From the NCBI RefSeq assembly GCF_004799645.1, contig NZ_CP031305.1, positions 2,666,001 through 2,730,000 of the forward strand: a stretch of 64,000 bases of DNA, read 5' to 3'. Numbering within the stretch: the first letter of the stretch is position 1; every line of letters starts with the position of its first letter. Below the pieces are notes generated by a model, which saw only the letters and a list, made by a program, of their open reading frames with translations, had not been told where the DNA came from and did no database searches. A program made the position numbers and the translations under genes. The stretch is from Natronorubrum bangense (GTDB taxonomy: Archaea > Halobacteriota > Halobacteria > Halobacteriales > Natrialbaceae). Shown here piece after piece: positions 8,360 to 18,233 of the stretch.

Positions 8360-9565
8360 ATGAGTGAGCGGAACATCCGAGTCGAGCCGATCGACCGACA
8401 GGCAGTCGAAGACCAGGAAGTAGAGATCGTCGAGCGGAAGGGGATCGGCCACCCCGACTCGATCAGCGATGGAGTCGCCGAGGCCGTCGCCGGGGCGCTG
8501 GCCCGGGAGTATCTCGACCGCATCGGCAAAGTGCTTCACTTCAACACCGACGAGACTCAACTCGTCGCGGGCGAAGCCGCACCTGCCTTCGGCGGCGGCG
8601 AGGTCGTCGACCCCATCTATCTGCTGATCGTCGGCCGCGCGACCAAACATTACGACGGCCAGACCATCCCCGCCGAGACCATCGCGCTGCGAGCCGCCCG
8701 TGAGTACCTCGAGTCCGAGATTCCACAGCTCACCGTCGGCGAGGATATCGTCGTCGACATCAGACTCGGCGAAGGCAGCGGCGATCTGCAGGACGTCTTC
8801 GGTGAGGATGAGGTAAGTGTCCCGATGGCCAACGACACGAGTTTCGGCGTCGGCCACGCCCCACTGACCGAGACCGAACAGATCGTCCTCGAGGCCGAGC
8901 GTCGACTCAACGGCGAGTTCGCCGATGAGAACCCATACGTTGGAACGGACATCAAAATCATGGGCAAACGCGAGGGCGACGAGATCGACGTCACCGTCGC
9001 GGCGGCGATGGTCGACGAACACATTGCCGACCTCGATGCGTACGCCGAGGCCGTCGAGTCCGTTCGCGAGTTCGTCGCCGAGGTGGCAAGTGAACACACC
9101 GACCGCGACGTCACCGTCCACGTCAACACGGCCGACGACTACGAGGAGGGCTCGATCTATCTGACCGTCACCGGCACCTCCGCCGAACAGGGCGACGACG
9201 GCTCCGTCGGTCGAGGCAACCGCGCGAACGGCCTCATCACGCCCAACCGCTCGATGTCGATGGAAGCGACGAGCGGGAAAAACCCCGTCAACCACATCGG
9301 CAAGATCTACAACCTGCTCTCGACCGAAATCGCCGAGGAAGTCGTCGGCGAGGTCGACGGCATTCGTGACCTGCGCGTGCGCCTGCTCTCCCAGATCGGT
9401 CGCCCAATCGACCAGCCCCACGTCGCTGACGTCCACGTCGTCACCGAAGCGGGCGTCGAACTCAGCGACGTCGAAGCCGAGATCGAAACGATCGTGGACG
9501 CGGAACTCGCAAACGTCACCGACATCACTCGTCGCGTGATCGACGGCGAACTGACGACGTTCTGA
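8360..9565 (+). CDS. mat: Methionine adenosyltransferase, archaeal type
   Basis: 401 aa. It makes S-adenosylmethionine from methionine and ATP. This is the archaeal MAT family, distinct from bacterial MetK, with the conserved segments [65 protein letters not shown] and [19 protein letters not shown]. Full length. The ATG at 8360 gives the standard N-terminus ([11 protein letters not shown]). The frame runs open upstream through the CYTH gene region only by compositional bias. Confidence 0.96.
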   Translation: MSERNIRVEPIDRQAVEDQEVEIVERKGIGHPDSISDGVAEAVAGALAREYLDRIGKVLHFNTDETQLVAGEAAPAFGGGEVVDPIYLLIVGRATKHYDGQTIPAETIALRAAREYLESEIPQLTVGEDIVVDIRLGEGSGDLQDVFGEDEVSVPMANDTSFGVGHAPLTETEQIVLEAERRLNGEFADENPYVGTDIKIMGKREGDEIDVTVAAAMVDEHIADLDAYAEAVESVREFVAEVASEHTDRDVTVHVNTADDYEEGSIYLTVTGTSAEQGDDGSVGRGNRANGLITPNRSMSMEATSGKNPVNHIGKIYNLLSTEIAEEVVGEVDGIRDLRVRLLSQIGRPIDQPHVADVHVVTEAGVELSDVEAEIETIVDAELANVTDITRRVIDGELTTF

Positions 9566-9601
9566 GAACGGCCTGATCGACGGGGTTCGTTTTTCGGCGA
9601 G

Positions 9602-10282
9602 CTAGAGCAGCCAGTCGTATCCCTCGAGGACGGCTCGTTTGCCGCCAGTATCGATGATCTCGCCGTGACCGGGAACGACCCGATCGAACTCCCACGCGAG
9701 GACGTCCTGAATCGATCGGCGAAACGACGCCTCGTTTGCGATCGTGAGTCGGAACTCGAGCGGCGGGCCGATCTGCTTGTACACTCTCAGTGCGCGAGCC
9801 ACGAGCCGAGTCGTGAGCGGGCTCCCCTCGCCGATGTGGAAGCCGACGTCGCCGAGAATCACCGTTCGACTCGGGCGATGGACGTAGGCGAGTTCGGTGA
9901 GCCACCGGTGGCCGACGATCGCGACCTGATCGATGTCGGGGGCCCACCGTGGGTCGGGCGTGTCACCCAACAGCTGATCGAACTGGAGGTCGGGCCGCCG
10001 TGCGGGGAGTCCGGGTGCAGCCAGCAGTTCGGCATTGGGGTAGACAGCCCGGTACTGTTCCATGTAGAGATGCCCGTGGAGTTTGCTCGCCGGTGCAACG
10101 AAGCGAACGTCGCCGAGTTCGTCAAGCGCCGATTGCAGTTCAGGGGTCAGTTCAGCCGGTGACTGGACGAAGAGCCCGCCGCTCGAGAGTCGAATCACGG
10201 TCATGATACGGCCGATCTCGAGGCCGAGAAACCGGAGCGGTTCTTCGTACGTCCAGCATCGGTCGCCTCGCTGCTTGAGCAT
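9602..10282 (-). CDS. DUF4336 / metallo-beta-lactamase-fold protein
   Basis: 226 aa. The strands and loops follow the metallo-beta-lactamase fold of DUF4336 proteins: MTVIRLSSGGLFVQSPAELT, VRFVAPASKLHGHLYMEQYRAVYPNAELLAAPGLPAR, VILGDVGFHIGEG and the C-terminal VPGHGEII. The canonical HxHxDH metal motif is not seen. Only the SKLHGHL and PGHGE histidines are obvious, so a hydrolase activity is uncertain. It is probably cytoplasmic and monocistronic, convergent with mat. Confidence 0.8.
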   Translation of the reverse strand: MLKQRGDRCWTYEEPLRFLGLEIGRIMTVIRLSSGGLFVQSPAELTPELQSALDELGDVRFVAPASKLHGHLYMEQYRAVYPNAELLAAPGLPARRPDLQFDQLLGDTPDPRWAPDIDQVAIVGHRWLTELAYVHRPSRTVILGDVGFHIGEGSPLTTRLVARALRVYKQIGPPLEFRLTIANEASFRRSIQDVLAWEFDRVVPGHGEIIDTGGKRAVLEGYDWLL

Positions 10283-10389
10283 GCGTGTTCTCCCTCGTCA
10301 CACGCGGATATACGTGTTCGCCGACTCACTCGAGGTGGACAACAGGCGAAAGGGAAGACAGCCACAGGGGTCGATGCACGCGTGCCAGG

Positions 10390-10728
10390 CTACGGATTGC
10401 GGTCTGGACGTTCGATGACCTTAGCGACAGTGAGAATGGCGTCCACCTCAGGGGGTGTGCCGGTGACTTCAACGACCCCCTCCTTGGGGTCGTACTCGAT
10501 GTATTCTGCTTCGGACGCTTTTGGCAGATCTGTATGACGGAGGCTACATTCAACGCGTTCGAACAGTTCTTCCGGAATCGATGCTCGGACGCCATCAGTC
10601 TCCCACTCAGCAACTTTCTCAGCGACTTCATCTATCGGAACTGGCCCATCTTGTTGCTCGAGATAATACAACGCGTACCGTCGCCGTTCTTTGCGTAGCA
10701 GTTCAAACACCCGGTCTAACGATACCAC
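10390..10728 (-). CDS. DUF7344 haloarchaeal protein (winged-helix-like)
   Basis: 112 aa from a GTG at 10728. The N-terminal half (LDRVFELLRKERRRYALYYLEQQDG, VPIDEVAEKVAEWE) is the helix-turn-helix-like DUF7344 pattern frequent in haloarchaea and often considered regulatory. It is followed by a HTDLPKASEAEYIEYDP segment. The GTG start is preferred because the longer in-frame ORF upstream is Arg/Ser-rich and unlike the family. No partner gene is obvious. Confidence 0.75.
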   Translation of the reverse strand: MVSLDRVFELLRKERRRYALYYLEQQDGPVPIDEVAEKVAEWETDGVRASIPEELFERVECSLRHTDLPKASEAEYIEYDPKEGVVEVTGTPPEVDAILTVAKVIERPDRNP

Positions 10729-10968
10729 GTGGATTACTATGCGTCTGCATATGATAACGCTTGTCGCGGGTAACTGTCTCAAGTAGTCCGCAGCCGATCG
10801 AGGCTGGCCTGCGGCGTGGGGGCTCCACGTTCGAGTGCGGTCTCGAGACGGGAGCGGCGTGTCGTGTCGTGACCGAGTGATCACCGCTTTCGATAGGCCC
10901 ATTATTCCACGCCTGTCAGAGACGCGTAGCGAGTTTCGACTCGAAACAGCGCTCGAGAGCGATTGCCA

Positions 10969-12198
10969 GTGTCCCTGCCATCAGCCAGTTCGAACCGGAT
11001 CGTCCTCGCCGTCGTCGCGAGTACCTTCTTTGTCGGCTTCGGCGGTGGCGTCATTTTCCCAATCTTGCCGAATCTGGGCGAGGTGCTCGGTATCTCGGCG
11101 TTCATGGTCGGACTCATCCTGAGCGCGAACCGATTTACCCGACTCGTCGCCAACGCGCCAGCCGGTGTCCTCATCGATCGCATCGGCACCCGAAAACCGT
11201 TCATCGCCGGGCTCGCGATCGAGGCCGTCGCGACGTTCATGTACGTCGTCGCGATCATCTCGCCGCTGCCCGAGTTCTGGTTTCTGATCGCTCGGATTCT
11301 CTGGGGGATCGGCAGTGCGCTCGTCTTCGCGACCGCGTACACGATCACGGCCGATGTTAGCGAGGCCGACTCGAGGGGGACCAGTATGGGCATCGTTCGC
11401 GCCGGCATCACGTTCGGCTTTCCCGCGGGCCTCGTCCTCGGCGGCGTCGTGAGCGACCTCTGGGGGAACGTCGAGGCGTTCGTCCTCGCGGCTGCGTTCG
11501 CCGGCCTCGCGAGTGTCATCGCCTATCTGATCGTCCCCGAAACCCACGTCGAAGACGAACAGGAGTCGGTCAAGCCGTGGGATCTCGAGACGAGCGTCCC
11601 GGCCCTGACGATCGGGCTCGTCAACTTCGGGCTCTACTTCGCATACATCGGCGTCCTCTTTTCGACACTCGTACTCTTGCTTGGCGAGCGCGGGATCACC
11701 ATTTTCGGCCTCGATGCACAGGGCTCCTCGGGAATGTTGATGGCTATTACGGTACTTTCGGGTTCGGTATTTACCCTCGGTGGCGGCGCGTTGAGCGACT
11801 CTGTCGGCGCGCGCGTTCCCGTCATGCTCGCCTTTCTGGTGACCTCGTGTGTCGGCTTTGCCGTGTTAGCCTTTGGCTCGAGGTTCGAGGTTCTGGTGCT
11901 GGCGTGTCTCCTGATCGGAGCCGGACAGGGCGGCGTCGGTGGCCCGCTAACGGCGCTGCTTGCAGATCTCACGCCCGAAGAACGCATCGGTCGCGCGATG
12001 GGGACGAACAACGTCCTCGGCGATGTCGGCGGTGGTCTCGGACCGCTCGTCTCGCTGCCGCTGATCGACGTCATCGGATTCGAGGCCATCTATGCGATCA
12101 GCGCCATCGTGCCGATGCTCGCCGGAATCGTCCTCGTTGCCGGAATATACGCCCACACGGGTCGTCTGAGTCCGACGATCAGTGAGTCGATCAACTAA
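10969..12198 (+). CDS. Major facilitator superfamily transporter
   Basis: About 409 aa with 12 predicted hydrophobic segments, starting with IVLAVVASTFFVGFGGGVIFPILP. The MFS loop 2-3 motif is present as RLVANAPAGVLIDRIGTRKP, and the C-terminal half repeats the pattern (GGGALSDSVGARVPV). This is a proton-coupled drug or metabolite exporter-like permease of the cytoplasmic membrane. The substrate is unknown. The start is chosen at the GTG at 10969; an in-frame TTG lies 6 bp upstream. A thiI gene follows on the same strand after 78 bp. Confidence 0.9.
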   Translation: MSLPSASSNRIVLAVVASTFFVGFGGGVIFPILPNLGEVLGISAFMVGLILSANRFTRLVANAPAGVLIDRIGTRKPFIAGLAIEAVATFMYVVAIISPLPEFWFLIARILWGIGSALVFATAYTITADVSEADSRGTSMGIVRAGITFGFPAGLVLGGVVSDLWGNVEAFVLAAAFAGLASVIAYLIVPETHVEDEQESVKPWDLETSVPALTIGLVNFGLYFAYIGVLFSTLVLLLGERGITIFGLDAQGSSGMLMAITVLSGSVFTLGGGALSDSVGARVPVMLAFLVTSCVGFAVLAFGSRFEVLVLACLLIGAGQGGVGGPLTALLADLTPEERIGRAMGTNNVLGDVGGGLGPLVSLPLIDVIGFEAIYAISAIVPMLAGIVLVAGIYAHTGRLSPTISESIN

Positions 12199-12247
12199 CC
12201 GTGATGGGTTCTCACACGCGGTTCTCGGACGCTCGCCTCGTAATCCC

Positions 12248-12254
12248 CTTATAG
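12248..12254 (+). promoter_or_regulatory. TATA-like box of thiI
   Basis: CTTATAG is centred about 26 bp before the thiI ATG at 12277. This is the spacing expected if the transcript begins at the start codon (leaderless). Confidence 0.4.
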
Positions 12255-12276
12255 CCCCGATCATCTATGCCAGTTC

Positions 12277-13455
12277 ATGCACCCGCCGGGAGCCGATACC
12301 GTCCTCATCCGCCACGGGGACGTCAACACGAAAAGTAATGCGGTCAAGCGGTACATGGGAGAGTTGCTCGTCGAGAACATCGAAGCGCTCCTCGAGGACC
12401 GCTCGATCCCCGGCGATGTCGAAAAGGGCTGGAACCGGCCGCTGATCTACACGACCGAAGCCGCCGTCGAGGACGCGACTGCGGCCGCAGCGGACGCGTT
12501 CGGCGTCGTCTCCGCAAGCCCCACGCTGACCGTCAGCACCGAAAAGGAGCAGATTATCGAGGCGCTCGTCGAAACCGCCCACGCGTGCTACGACGGGGGG
12601 ACGTTCGCCGTCGACGCGCGCCGAGCCGACAAGACGCTGCCCTACGACAGCGAGGACCTCGCTCGAGACGCCGGCAGCGCGATCTGGGACGCCGTCGAGG
12701 ACGAGTTCGAGCCCGAAGTCGACCTCGATGACCCGGATCTCACCTTCGGCGTCGAAGTTCGGGAGGAGGGTACGTTCATTTACCTCGAGCACGTCTCCGG
12801 GCCGGGCGGCCTCCCGCTTGGCGCACAGGAGCCGGTAATCGCGCTGATCAGCGGCGGCATCGACTCACCCGTCGCAGCCTATGAGATGATGCGACGTGGC
12901 TGTCCCGTCATCCCAGCCTACGTCAATCTCGGCGACTACGGCGGCATCGACCACGAGGCTCGCGCGATGGAGACCGTGCGAAAACTCTCGCGGCACGCGC
13001 CCAACTACGATCTACAGGTCTACAAGATCCCCGGCGGCGAGACGGTCGACCTGCTAGTCGAGGAGATGAATCAGGGACGCATGCTCTCGCTGCGGCGCTT
13101 TTTCTACCGGGCCGCCGAAACGCTCGCCGAGCGCGTCAACGCTAACGGGATCGTCACCGGCGAGGCAGTCGGCCAGAAATCGAGTCAAACTGTCCGCAAC
13201 CTCGGCGTCACCAGCAGGGCCACCCGGCTGCCGATCCACCGGCCGCTGCTCACCTGGGACAAACAAGATATCGTCGCCAAAGCCCGCGAGATCGGCACGT
13301 TCACCGATTCGACGATCAACGCCGGCTGCAACCGCGTCGCCCCCGACCGCGTCGAAACCAACGCCCGCCTCGAGCCGCTGCTTTCGGCCGAGCCTGACGA
13401 CCTGCTCGAGCGCGCTGCAGACGCAGCGAAGAACGCGGCCCTGATCGAGCCCTGA
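12277..13455 (+). CDS. thiI: tRNA sulfurtransferase ThiI (4-thiouridine synthase)
   Basis: 392 aa. ThiI activates uridine 8 of tRNA with ATP and transfers sulfur. The N-terminal ferredoxin-like/THUMP region covers residues about 1-170 and includes FAVDARRADKTLPYDSEDLARDAGSAIWD. The PP-loop pyrophosphatase signature LISGGIDSPVAAYEMMRRG is at about 191-209. GEAVGQKSSQTVRNLGV completes the active site. There is no C-terminal rhodanese domain, as in most archaeal ThiI, so the sulfur carrier must come from elsewhere. The spacing of the TATA-like box suggests a leaderless transcript. Confidence 0.95.
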   Translation: MHPPGADTVLIRHGDVNTKSNAVKRYMGELLVENIEALLEDRSIPGDVEKGWNRPLIYTTEAAVEDATAAAADAFGVVSASPTLTVSTEKEQIIEALVETAHACYDGGTFAVDARRADKTLPYDSEDLARDAGSAIWDAVEDEFEPEVDLDDPDLTFGVEVREEGTFIYLEHVSGPGGLPLGAQEPVIALISGGIDSPVAAYEMMRRGCPVIPAYVNLGDYGGIDHEARAMETVRKLSRHAPNYDLQVYKIPGGETVDLLVEEMNQGRMLSLRRFFYRAAETLAERVNANGIVTGEAVGQKSSQTVRNLGVTSRATRLPIHRPLLTWDKQDIVAKAREIGTFTDSTINAGCNRVAPDRVETNARLEPLLSAEPDDLLERAADAAKNAALIEP

Positions 13456-13500
13456 TCCGTAACCGACATTACACAGACGCACCGACCACAGACTAGAATC

Positions 13501-14046
13501 GTGACTCGCGTCTGTCTCATCGGGAACGACAACTGCAATCTCCAGTACGAACTCCTCTCCCGGGAGACGTCCCGCGAGGCCCTTGCAACGTACGATCTCA
13601 CGCGCCCATTCGAGAACACAATCGCTCTCAGAACAGTCAGCGTCGGCGCTGCCGTCTCACTATTGAACGACCTGAACTGGTATCTCACCCGCTTTGTCGA
13701 CGAGGCCCTCGTCCAGGAACCGAGCATCAGCGACGACGAGTGGCTCTCACGGTCACTCGCCGAGCAACTCCGGAACGGGGCCGTCGAGCCGGACGAGACG
13801 GCCGAGTTCTGCAAGATCTACGGCCTCGAGCGCGTGGCCGACACCGACAGCGAGGACGAACCGAAATCAGCTGCGACCGACGGGGATGACTCGAGCGAGA
13901 CCGAGCGTGCACGGAGCGAGCCATCCTCAAGACTCGTCGAACCGCTGTACGTGCGCCGAACTGCGGGCGAACTCCCCGACTACGATCTCAGAGACGTCGA
14001 CGAGACGCTCGTCGTTCGGCTTACCGAAGCCGAACACTCGCCCTAA
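13501..14046 (+). CDS. DUF5804 haloarchaeal protein
   Basis: 181 aa, GTG start. The conserved parts are residues 1-120 (VCLIGNDNCNLQYELLSRETSREALATYDL, LLNDLNWYLTRFVDEALV) and the C-terminus (LVEPLYVRRTAGELPDYDLRDVDETLVV). Between them is a low-complexity stretch (about residues 120-145: DSEDEPKSAATDGDDSSETERARSEPSS) that looks like an inserted linker. It may be a degenerate member of the palindromic insertions seen in purD and the bioU-like gene. It follows thiI by 45 bp, probably co-transcribed. Function unknown. Confidence 0.8.
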   Translation: MTRVCLIGNDNCNLQYELLSRETSREALATYDLTRPFENTIALRTVSVGAAVSLLNDLNWYLTRFVDEALVQEPSISDDEWLSRSLAEQLRNGAVEPDETAEFCKIYGLERVADTDSEDEPKSAATDGDDSSETERARSEPSSRLVEPLYVRRTAGELPDYDLRDVDETLVVRLTEAEHSP

Positions 14047-14073
14047 AAACCACACAGTCGAGTGGATGCGAGA

Positions 14074-14718
14074 TCAGGCTGTCTCGTGGGCAGTGCCGTC
14101 TTCGCGCTCGCTCGCGGTGTCGGCAGCAATCGCTATGCTGTGTTCCTGACCATCACTGTCGACGATCGTCACCGCTGCGCTAGGTACTTCACCGTCGAAC
14201 GTGGCCCGCACGAGCTGGCCAATGGTGATCAGCTGTGTGCCACCGAACCCGTCTGACCCCGACGAGATCTCGCGGACTGCTGCCGCAACGACGAGCTCTG
14301 GCTCGCTGTCGTCCTCGTGTGCGACTGTAACTGTCTCGAGGGCCAGTTCGTAATCGAGACGAGGCGCGTCGGCCTCGAGTGCGAGCAGGGCACTCTCCTC
14401 GAAGTCAGTGTCGTCGACGAACTCGGTTGGCTGCTCATCGTCGAACTCACGAGCGTCGAGCCACCGTTCAGCGCGGGTCGAGCTACTGAGAAGCGTCGCA
14501 TCTGGCTCCGTCGGAACGTCGGCGTGACTGAACGAGACGGTCTCGTATGCGTCGTCCTCACCGCTCGCTGTGTCGTCGGAAGCTGTCTCATCGTCGCCGT
14601 CGGTGTCGGCCCCATTGTCGTCCGACGAGGCGAGGCCGGCGTCGTCGAGACAGCCAGCGGCGAGGGTAAAGAGACCCGCAGTGCCACACAGGAGCGTTCG
14701 TCTGGAGGGATCAGTCAT
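14074..14718 (-). CDS. Tat-exported lipoprotein, hypothetical
   Basis: 214 aa. The N-terminus carries a twin-arginine signal (PSRRTLLCGTAGLFTLAAGC) with a lipobox ending in Cys 18, so it should be a lipid-anchored extracytoplasmic protein. An Asp/Ser/Thr-rich linker (to about residue 60) leads to a folded domain with beta strands (ATLLSSSTRAERWLDAREF, SALLALEADAPRLDYELALETVTV, PELVVAAAVREI). It appears monocistronic, convergent with the DUF5804 gene. Function unknown. Confidence 0.8.
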   Translation of the reverse strand: MTDPSRRTLLCGTAGLFTLAAGCLDDAGLASSDDNGADTDGDDETASDDTASGEDDAYETVSFSHADVPTEPDATLLSSSTRAERWLDAREFDDEQPTEFVDDTDFEESALLALEADAPRLDYELALETVTVAHEDDSEPELVVAAAVREISSGSDGFGGTQLITIGQLVRATFDGEVPSAAVTIVDSDGQEHSIAIAADTASEREDGTAHETA

Positions 14719-14829
14719 TACTCGAGAGAAACACGACGGCAGATAAAAGGGATTTGTAAGCTGAAAGGATGATTTCCGCTGCGTGGGTTTCAGAGACGCT
14801 CCAACTAACGTGGGGGATACGCCGTTTCG

Positions 14830-15804
14830 TCAGTCGAACAGCCCGGTCGAGAGATAGCGCTCGCCGCTGTCCCAGAAGACCGTCACGACGAGCGGACAGT
14901 CGTCGGCCGTCTCGCCGCCGTCAGCTTCGGGCGTCGTCGGCTCGTCGAACGCGCTCGAGATTTCGGGACAGGTCTGGTCAGGGTCGGCGAGTTCCCGGGC
15001 GATCCGCTGTGAGACGAGACTCGTCGCCCCACTCGACTGGCCGACGAGGACACCTTCCTCGCGGGCGAGACGTCGACACTCGTCTTCGGCATCCTCGAGG
15101 CGAGCCGTCTCGACGCGATCGATCAGGTCGAGATCCAGGTTGTCGCTGACGAAGCCGGGACCCATCCCTTGGAAGTCGTCGTCGCCGGCTTCGCCCGTCG
15201 AGAGGACGGCGTTGCGCTCGGGTTCGACGGCGATAATCTCCATCTCGGGGAACTCCTCACGGAGCCGACGGCCGGTGCCCGAGAGCGTCCCGCCGGTGCC
15301 GACACCGGCGACGAAAGCGTCGATTTCGCGGTCGCCGACCTGCTCTACGATCTCCTCACCAGTCGTCTTGTAATGTGCCTCGGGGTTGGCCGGGTTCTCG
15401 AACTGGCCGAGCTGGGTTGCGCCCTCTGCCTCGAGTTCGTCGGCACGCTCACGGGCAGCTGTCATGTCGCCGTCGACCAACTCGAGGTCGGCTCCGTAGG
15501 CGGCCATGATCTGGCGGCGTTCTTTGGACTTGCTCGCTGGCATGACGATCGTCAGGTCGTACTCTCGAGCAGCACAGACCAGCGCGAGACCGATCCCCGT
15601 ATTGCCGCTGGTGGGTTCGACGAGCCAGTCGCCGGGTTCGATCACGCCGTCGCGTTCGGCCGACCGAATCATCTCGAGGGCTGGGCGGTCTTTCGCCGAG
15701 CCGCCGGGGTTGAAGGATTCGACCTTCGCAGCGACGGTCACGCCCTCCGGCGAATCGACCCGGACGAGCGGCGAGCCGATCGTGTCCAGAATGCTTCCCT
15801 TCAT
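14830..15804 (-). CDS. Cysteine synthase (O-acetylserine sulfhydrylase family)
   Basis: 324 aa, PLP fold type II. The PLP lysine is Lys 38 in GGSAKDRPALEMI. The substrate loop TSGNTG (65-70) and the phosphate-binding GTGGTLSGTG (around 176) are intact. It should join sulfide to an activated serine (O-acetyl- or O-phosphoserine). The C-terminal region has a longer acidic insertion (EISSAFDEPTTPEADGGETADD) before the closing strand. CysK and CysM cannot be separated from sequence alone, so I leave the symbol open. No cysE is nearby. Confidence 0.93.
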   Translation of the reverse strand: MKGSILDTIGSPLVRVDSPEGVTVAAKVESFNPGGSAKDRPALEMIRSAERDGVIEPGDWLVEPTSGNTGIGLALVCAAREYDLTIVMPASKSKERRQIMAAYGADLELVDGDMTAARERADELEAEGATQLGQFENPANPEAHYKTTGEEIVEQVGDREIDAFVAGVGTGGTLSGTGRRLREEFPEMEIIAVEPERNAVLSTGEAGDDDFQGMGPGFVSDNLDLDLIDRVETARLEDAEDECRRLAREEGVLVGQSSGATSLVSQRIARELADPDQTCPEISSAFDEPTTPEADGGETADDCPLVVTVFWDSGERYLSTGLFD

Positions 15805-16000
15805 TACGGATCGCTAAACAGTCGAGACGTATACTGTTTGCTGTACCGGGTGCGATACCGTTAGCTTGCCAGCAGTTATTTATTGAAGATACCTTATCAA
15901 TCATAATGTCTTGGAGAACAGTACCAGAAGCGCCCCCCGGAGAGATACACAGTGAGAGTAAAACTAATTTGATATTTCATACCTCTCTAAGTGGCCACCA

Positions 16001-16010
16001 CGTATTTATC
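16001..16010 (+). promoter_or_regulatory. TATA-like box of the HemAT-like gene
   Basis: TATTTATC is centred about 25 bp before the ATG at 16032, which would give a leaderless transcript. The 227 bp between this gene and cysteine synthase are noticeably AT-rich for this genome. Confidence 0.45.
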
Positions 16011-16031
16011 ATCTACATCATAGTAACCAGC

Positions 16032-17684
16032 ATGAATAGTTCTCAGCAGTTCGGGTCCGTGGGGTATAGTAGTGGGGTCGACGCGACGGAACTCGTCGAT
16101 CGAATCGGACTCTCCGAGAACGAGATTGAGTGGCGAAAACAGTTCATTGAGTTCTCAGACGAGGACGTCGAGCGGTTACGCCGCTACGAGGAGACGTTCA
16201 CCCGGCACGGCGACGACGTTGCGGATATGTTTTATGAAAAAATCGAGGAGAATCCACAGGTACTCGAGATCCTCGAGCGCTCACCACGGAGCATCGAACA
16301 GCTCAAATGGTCCCAACAGATGTACCTGGTGACGCTTGCAACGGGGACGTTCGATCAGGAGTATTTCCAAAACCGGGCGCGGATCGGGAAGCTCCACGAC
16401 ATGCTCGAGATGCCGGTGAAACATTACATCGGCCAGTACGGTATCTACTACAATCTCCTGTTGCCGATCATCTCCGAACAGATCCAGGACGATATTTCCG
16501 CGGCGATCCGTGACGCGATCGAGCGTCAATCAGAGCTTCGAGACGACGAGGACGACAGCGGCGGCCGACTATCGTCGCTGCTCGGCCGCGGCGGCGACGA
16601 TGAGGGCGAAGACGAGGCGTTTGACACCACGATTTCGGAACTCGAGGACGAACTCTCGGTTCGGATCGACGAGCGCATTGACGAACTGCACTCACTGTTG
16701 AAGATTATCAACCTGGACATGCAGGTCGCGATCGATACGTACATTGACTCCTACGCCGACGTCGAGGGGCTGTTAGACCACCAGCAAGACGTCACGAGTA
16801 GAGTGTCCCACGCGCTGCAAGATATTTCACTGGCGGGCGAAGCAGTTGCGACGAGCGTCGACGACATCAGCGAGTCGGTCACTGCACAGTCCCAACAGAC
16901 GAGCCAGGCGTCGACGGAGATGCAAAACATCAGCGCGTCGATCGAGGAGCTGTCGACGACAACCGATACGATCGCTGGCCGTGACGACGAACTGCTCGAC
17001 GCCGTCGAAAGCAGCGAGGACCACTGCGAACAGGCAACGGAGTCGGTGGTCGAACTGCGCGAGTCCGAAGCCGACATTCGCGAGGAGGTCGACGCGTTCA
17101 AATCGATCGTCGCCGAGATCGAGACGCTCAACGACGAGATCGCCGACACCGCAGAGAAGACGCGGATGGTCGCTGTCAACGCGAACGTCGAATCCAAGCG
17201 ATCGGGGGAGACTGGGAACTTCAACGTCGTCGCCGACCAGTTCCAAGAGCTCTCCGAGCAGATGACACGCCGAACGAAACAGATAGACGAACGGGTCGAA
17301 ACGCTCCGCGAGCGGGCCGAAGAAACGCTCAGTTCGATCGAGACGAACCAACAACGGGTCGACACCAGCCAGCAGGAACTGTCGGAACTGACCGACGACC
17401 TCGACGACGTCCGTGAGAGCACGAGCGAGTTCATGCTCGACGTCGACGAACTCTCGTCGCTGATCGATGCCCAGGCCTCGAGTACACAGGAGATGACGAC
17501 CCGAATCGAGACGATCGACGACGAAGCACAGTCGATCAACAACGACGTCGAGACCGTCACCGGCGAGATCGAAGAGCAGTTCTCGAAAGTGGAGATGATC
17601 GAAAGCGTCCTGACGGAACTCACTGAAGAAAGCCAACAGCAGACGGCTCGCTACGACCAGCGGACGGCATACAGTAACAACTGA
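16032..17684 (+). CDS. HemAT-like globin-coupled transducer
   Basis: 550 aa, soluble, no membrane segment. Residues 20-190 are a protoglobin/sensor-globin domain. The proximal haem ligand is His 122 in RARIGKLHDMLEMPVKHYIGQYGIYY. The rest is a long coiled coil. Near the hairpin tip of the methyl-accepting domain it reads KTRMVAVNANVESKRSGETG where typical transducers have TNLLALNAxIEAARAGExG. The CheA/CheW contact region is therefore considerably altered and the Glu-rich methylation pattern is weak. By family it should sense O2 and signal to CheA for aerotaxis. The divergent tip allows a different output. No che genes are nearby. The start at 16032 is chosen over an upstream in-frame ATG because of the TATA spacing. 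Confidence 0.88.
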   Translation: MNSSQQFGSVGYSSGVDATELVDRIGLSENEIEWRKQFIEFSDEDVERLRRYEETFTRHGDDVADMFYEKIEENPQVLEILERSPRSIEQLKWSQQMYLVTLATGTFDQEYFQNRARIGKLHDMLEMPVKHYIGQYGIYYNLLLPIISEQIQDDISAAIRDAIERQSELRDDEDDSGGRLSSLLGRGGDDEGEDEAFDTTISELEDELSVRIDERIDELHSLLKIINLDMQVAIDTYIDSYADVEGLLDHQQDVTSRVSHALQDISLAGEAVATSVDDISESVTAQSQQTSQASTEMQNISASIEELSTTTDTIAGRDDELLDAVESSEDHCEQATESVVELRESEADIREEVDAFKSIVAEIETLNDEIADTAEKTRMVAVNANVESKRSGETGNFNVVADQFQELSEQMTRRTKQIDERVETLRERAEETLSSIETNQQRVDTSQQELSELTDDLDDVRESTSEFMLDVDELSSLIDAQASSTQEMTTRIETIDDEAQSINNDVETVTGEIEEQFSKVEMIESVLTELTEESQQQTARYDQRTAYSNN

Positions 17685-17811
17685 ACCGATTCACGCCAGA
17701 TCGCACGAAAGCGCTGCGATAAGATTGGAGTGATGTAACTATCGGACTCGAGACCCCATCAAACACTGTGGAAACAGGACGGTTAAGCCGCCGGACACGC
17801 TACCGGCGGGT

Positions 17812-18183
17812 ATGAGTCTCGAGACCATGCAACCAAATCCGACGTGGGACGCCGCGTCCTACGAAGCGGCTGTCGACACGCTCACAGCGCACAACGACGA
17901 ACTGGTGTACAAAGTCTGGGGTGGCGACTGGTGTAAGGACTGCCGGAAACTGCTGCCCGATCTGGGCGCGGCACTACAAGCTGCCGGCGTTCCCGACGAC
18001 CGAATCGAGGAGATCGCCCTCGATCAGGACAAGCAGGGTCCCGGTGTCGAAGAGTACGACATCGAGTACATTCCGACGGTCGTCGTCGAAACCGACGATA
18101 GCGAGGAAGTCGTCCGATTTGTCGAGTCGGAGGACCTGCCGCCGGCCATCTGGCTCGCCGAGCAACTCGACGACGCGCTGTAA
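17812..18183 (+). CDS. Thioredoxin-family protein
   Basis: 123 aa. The active site is WCKDC in VYKVWGGDWCKDCRKLLPDLG, an altered but intact CxxC. The cis-Pro follows in EYIPTVVVE. The domain is short and cytoplasmic. It is probably a thiol-disulfide oxidoreductase. A TTAAG motif (17783-17787) lies about 27 bp upstream of the ATG, the spacing of a leaderless transcript. It is convergent with a large thioredoxin-domain protein (DUF255). Confidence 0.88.
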   Translation: MSLETMQPNPTWDAASYEAAVDTLTAHNDELVYKVWGGDWCKDCRKLLPDLGAALQAAGVPDDRIEEIALDQDKQGPGVEEYDIEYIPTVVVETDDSEEVVRFVESEDLPPAIWLAEQLDDAL

Positions 18184-18233
18184 CCGGCCCGAAACGGTTT
18201 CGACGCGGATTTTTCGACGCCGATGTGTCGGCG

